Source of the DNA: Gammaproteobacteria bacterium
Lineage (GTDB): Bacteria > Pseudomonadota > Gammaproteobacteria > Pseudomonadales > Azotimanducaceae
NCBI GenBank assembly: GCA_030433075.1
Contig: JAUILI010000017.1
Coordinates: 1 to 39,235 of the forward strand
Length of the DNA: 39,235 bases
Reading direction: 5' to 3'
A program made the position numbers and the translations under genes. The notes beneath the pieces were generated by a model. The model made no database searches and had not been told where the DNA came from. It saw nothing but the letters and a program-made list of their open reading frames with translations. Of this stretch, positions 39,197 to 39,235 are shown in pieces; position 1 is the first letter of the stretch, and each line of letters begins with the position of its first letter.

Positions 39197-39235
39197 GTCG
39201 CCGATCCCTCCTTATAAGAGGGCTACGGGGCTTAG

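Noticed and set aside
39197-39235. Near-palindrome CCCTCCTTATAAGAGGG at the right edge
   Set aside because: It is cut off close to the window end and imperfect. It could be a promoter or terminator part, but there is too little context to call.

Overview
The window is ordinary chromosomal DNA from a GC-rich gammaproteobacterium. The evidence is a long run of core genes in the order known from Pseudomonas and relatives: rluE (edge) < > icd, cspD < > clpS-clpA, infA-bpt-aat-trxB < > ftsK-lolA-rarA-serS, then tusE-B-C-D-yccA. The lipid-type and flavin-dependent accessory genes, two NhaC antiporters and an alkylsulfatase fit a marine oligotrophic or hydrocarbon/lipid-using lineage (for example the Halieaceae/Spongiibacteraceae neighbourhood). 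That placement is inference, not something the sequence proves. No gene-free stretch exceeds 300 bases. I saw no insertion sequence, prophage, CRISPR array, integron or plasmid gene.

Region 1-15.6 kb is housekeeping: TCA cycle (icd), N-degron proteolysis (clpS, clpA, and bpt and aat, which make N-degrons), translation initiation (infA), redox (trxB), chromosome segregation (ftsK), lipoprotein sorting (lolA), replication-fork rescue (rarA), seryl-tRNA synthetase (serS), the TusBCDE sulfur relay for tRNA 2-thiouridine, and the membrane protein YccA. ClpS/ClpA and the two aminoacyl-tRNA-protein transferases lie within 5 kb, so most of the bacterial N-degron pathway is encoded together. Only clpP is missing from the window.

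Region 15.7-33.6 kb is accessory metabolism. It starts with tRNA-Ser(UGA), a DUF1330 protein and the lytic transglycosylase MltC. A flavin-oxidation block follows: a DUF4188 protein divergent from an EtaA-type Baeyer-Villiger monooxygenase, a GNAT, a nitronate monooxygenase and a DadA-like amine/amino-acid dehydrogenase. Next come a PQQ lipoprotein dehydrogenase with an NhaC antiporter, a GPH-family sugar symporter with a RibD-reductase-like protein, and a minus-strand operon of NhaC, a PLP trans-sulfuration enzyme and two unlike acyl-CoA dehydrogenase subunits.

Region 33.6-39.2 kb returns to core genes (uvrC, pgsA, tRNA-Cys), then an exported SdsA1-like alkylsulfatase and a small exported protein of unknown function.

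I found no clear-cut new molecular system. The best leads are the asymmetric acyl-CoA dehydrogenase pair, the RibD-like protein joined to a GPH transporter, the DUF4188/monooxygenase/nitronate block, and two perfect palindromes in the infA leader.
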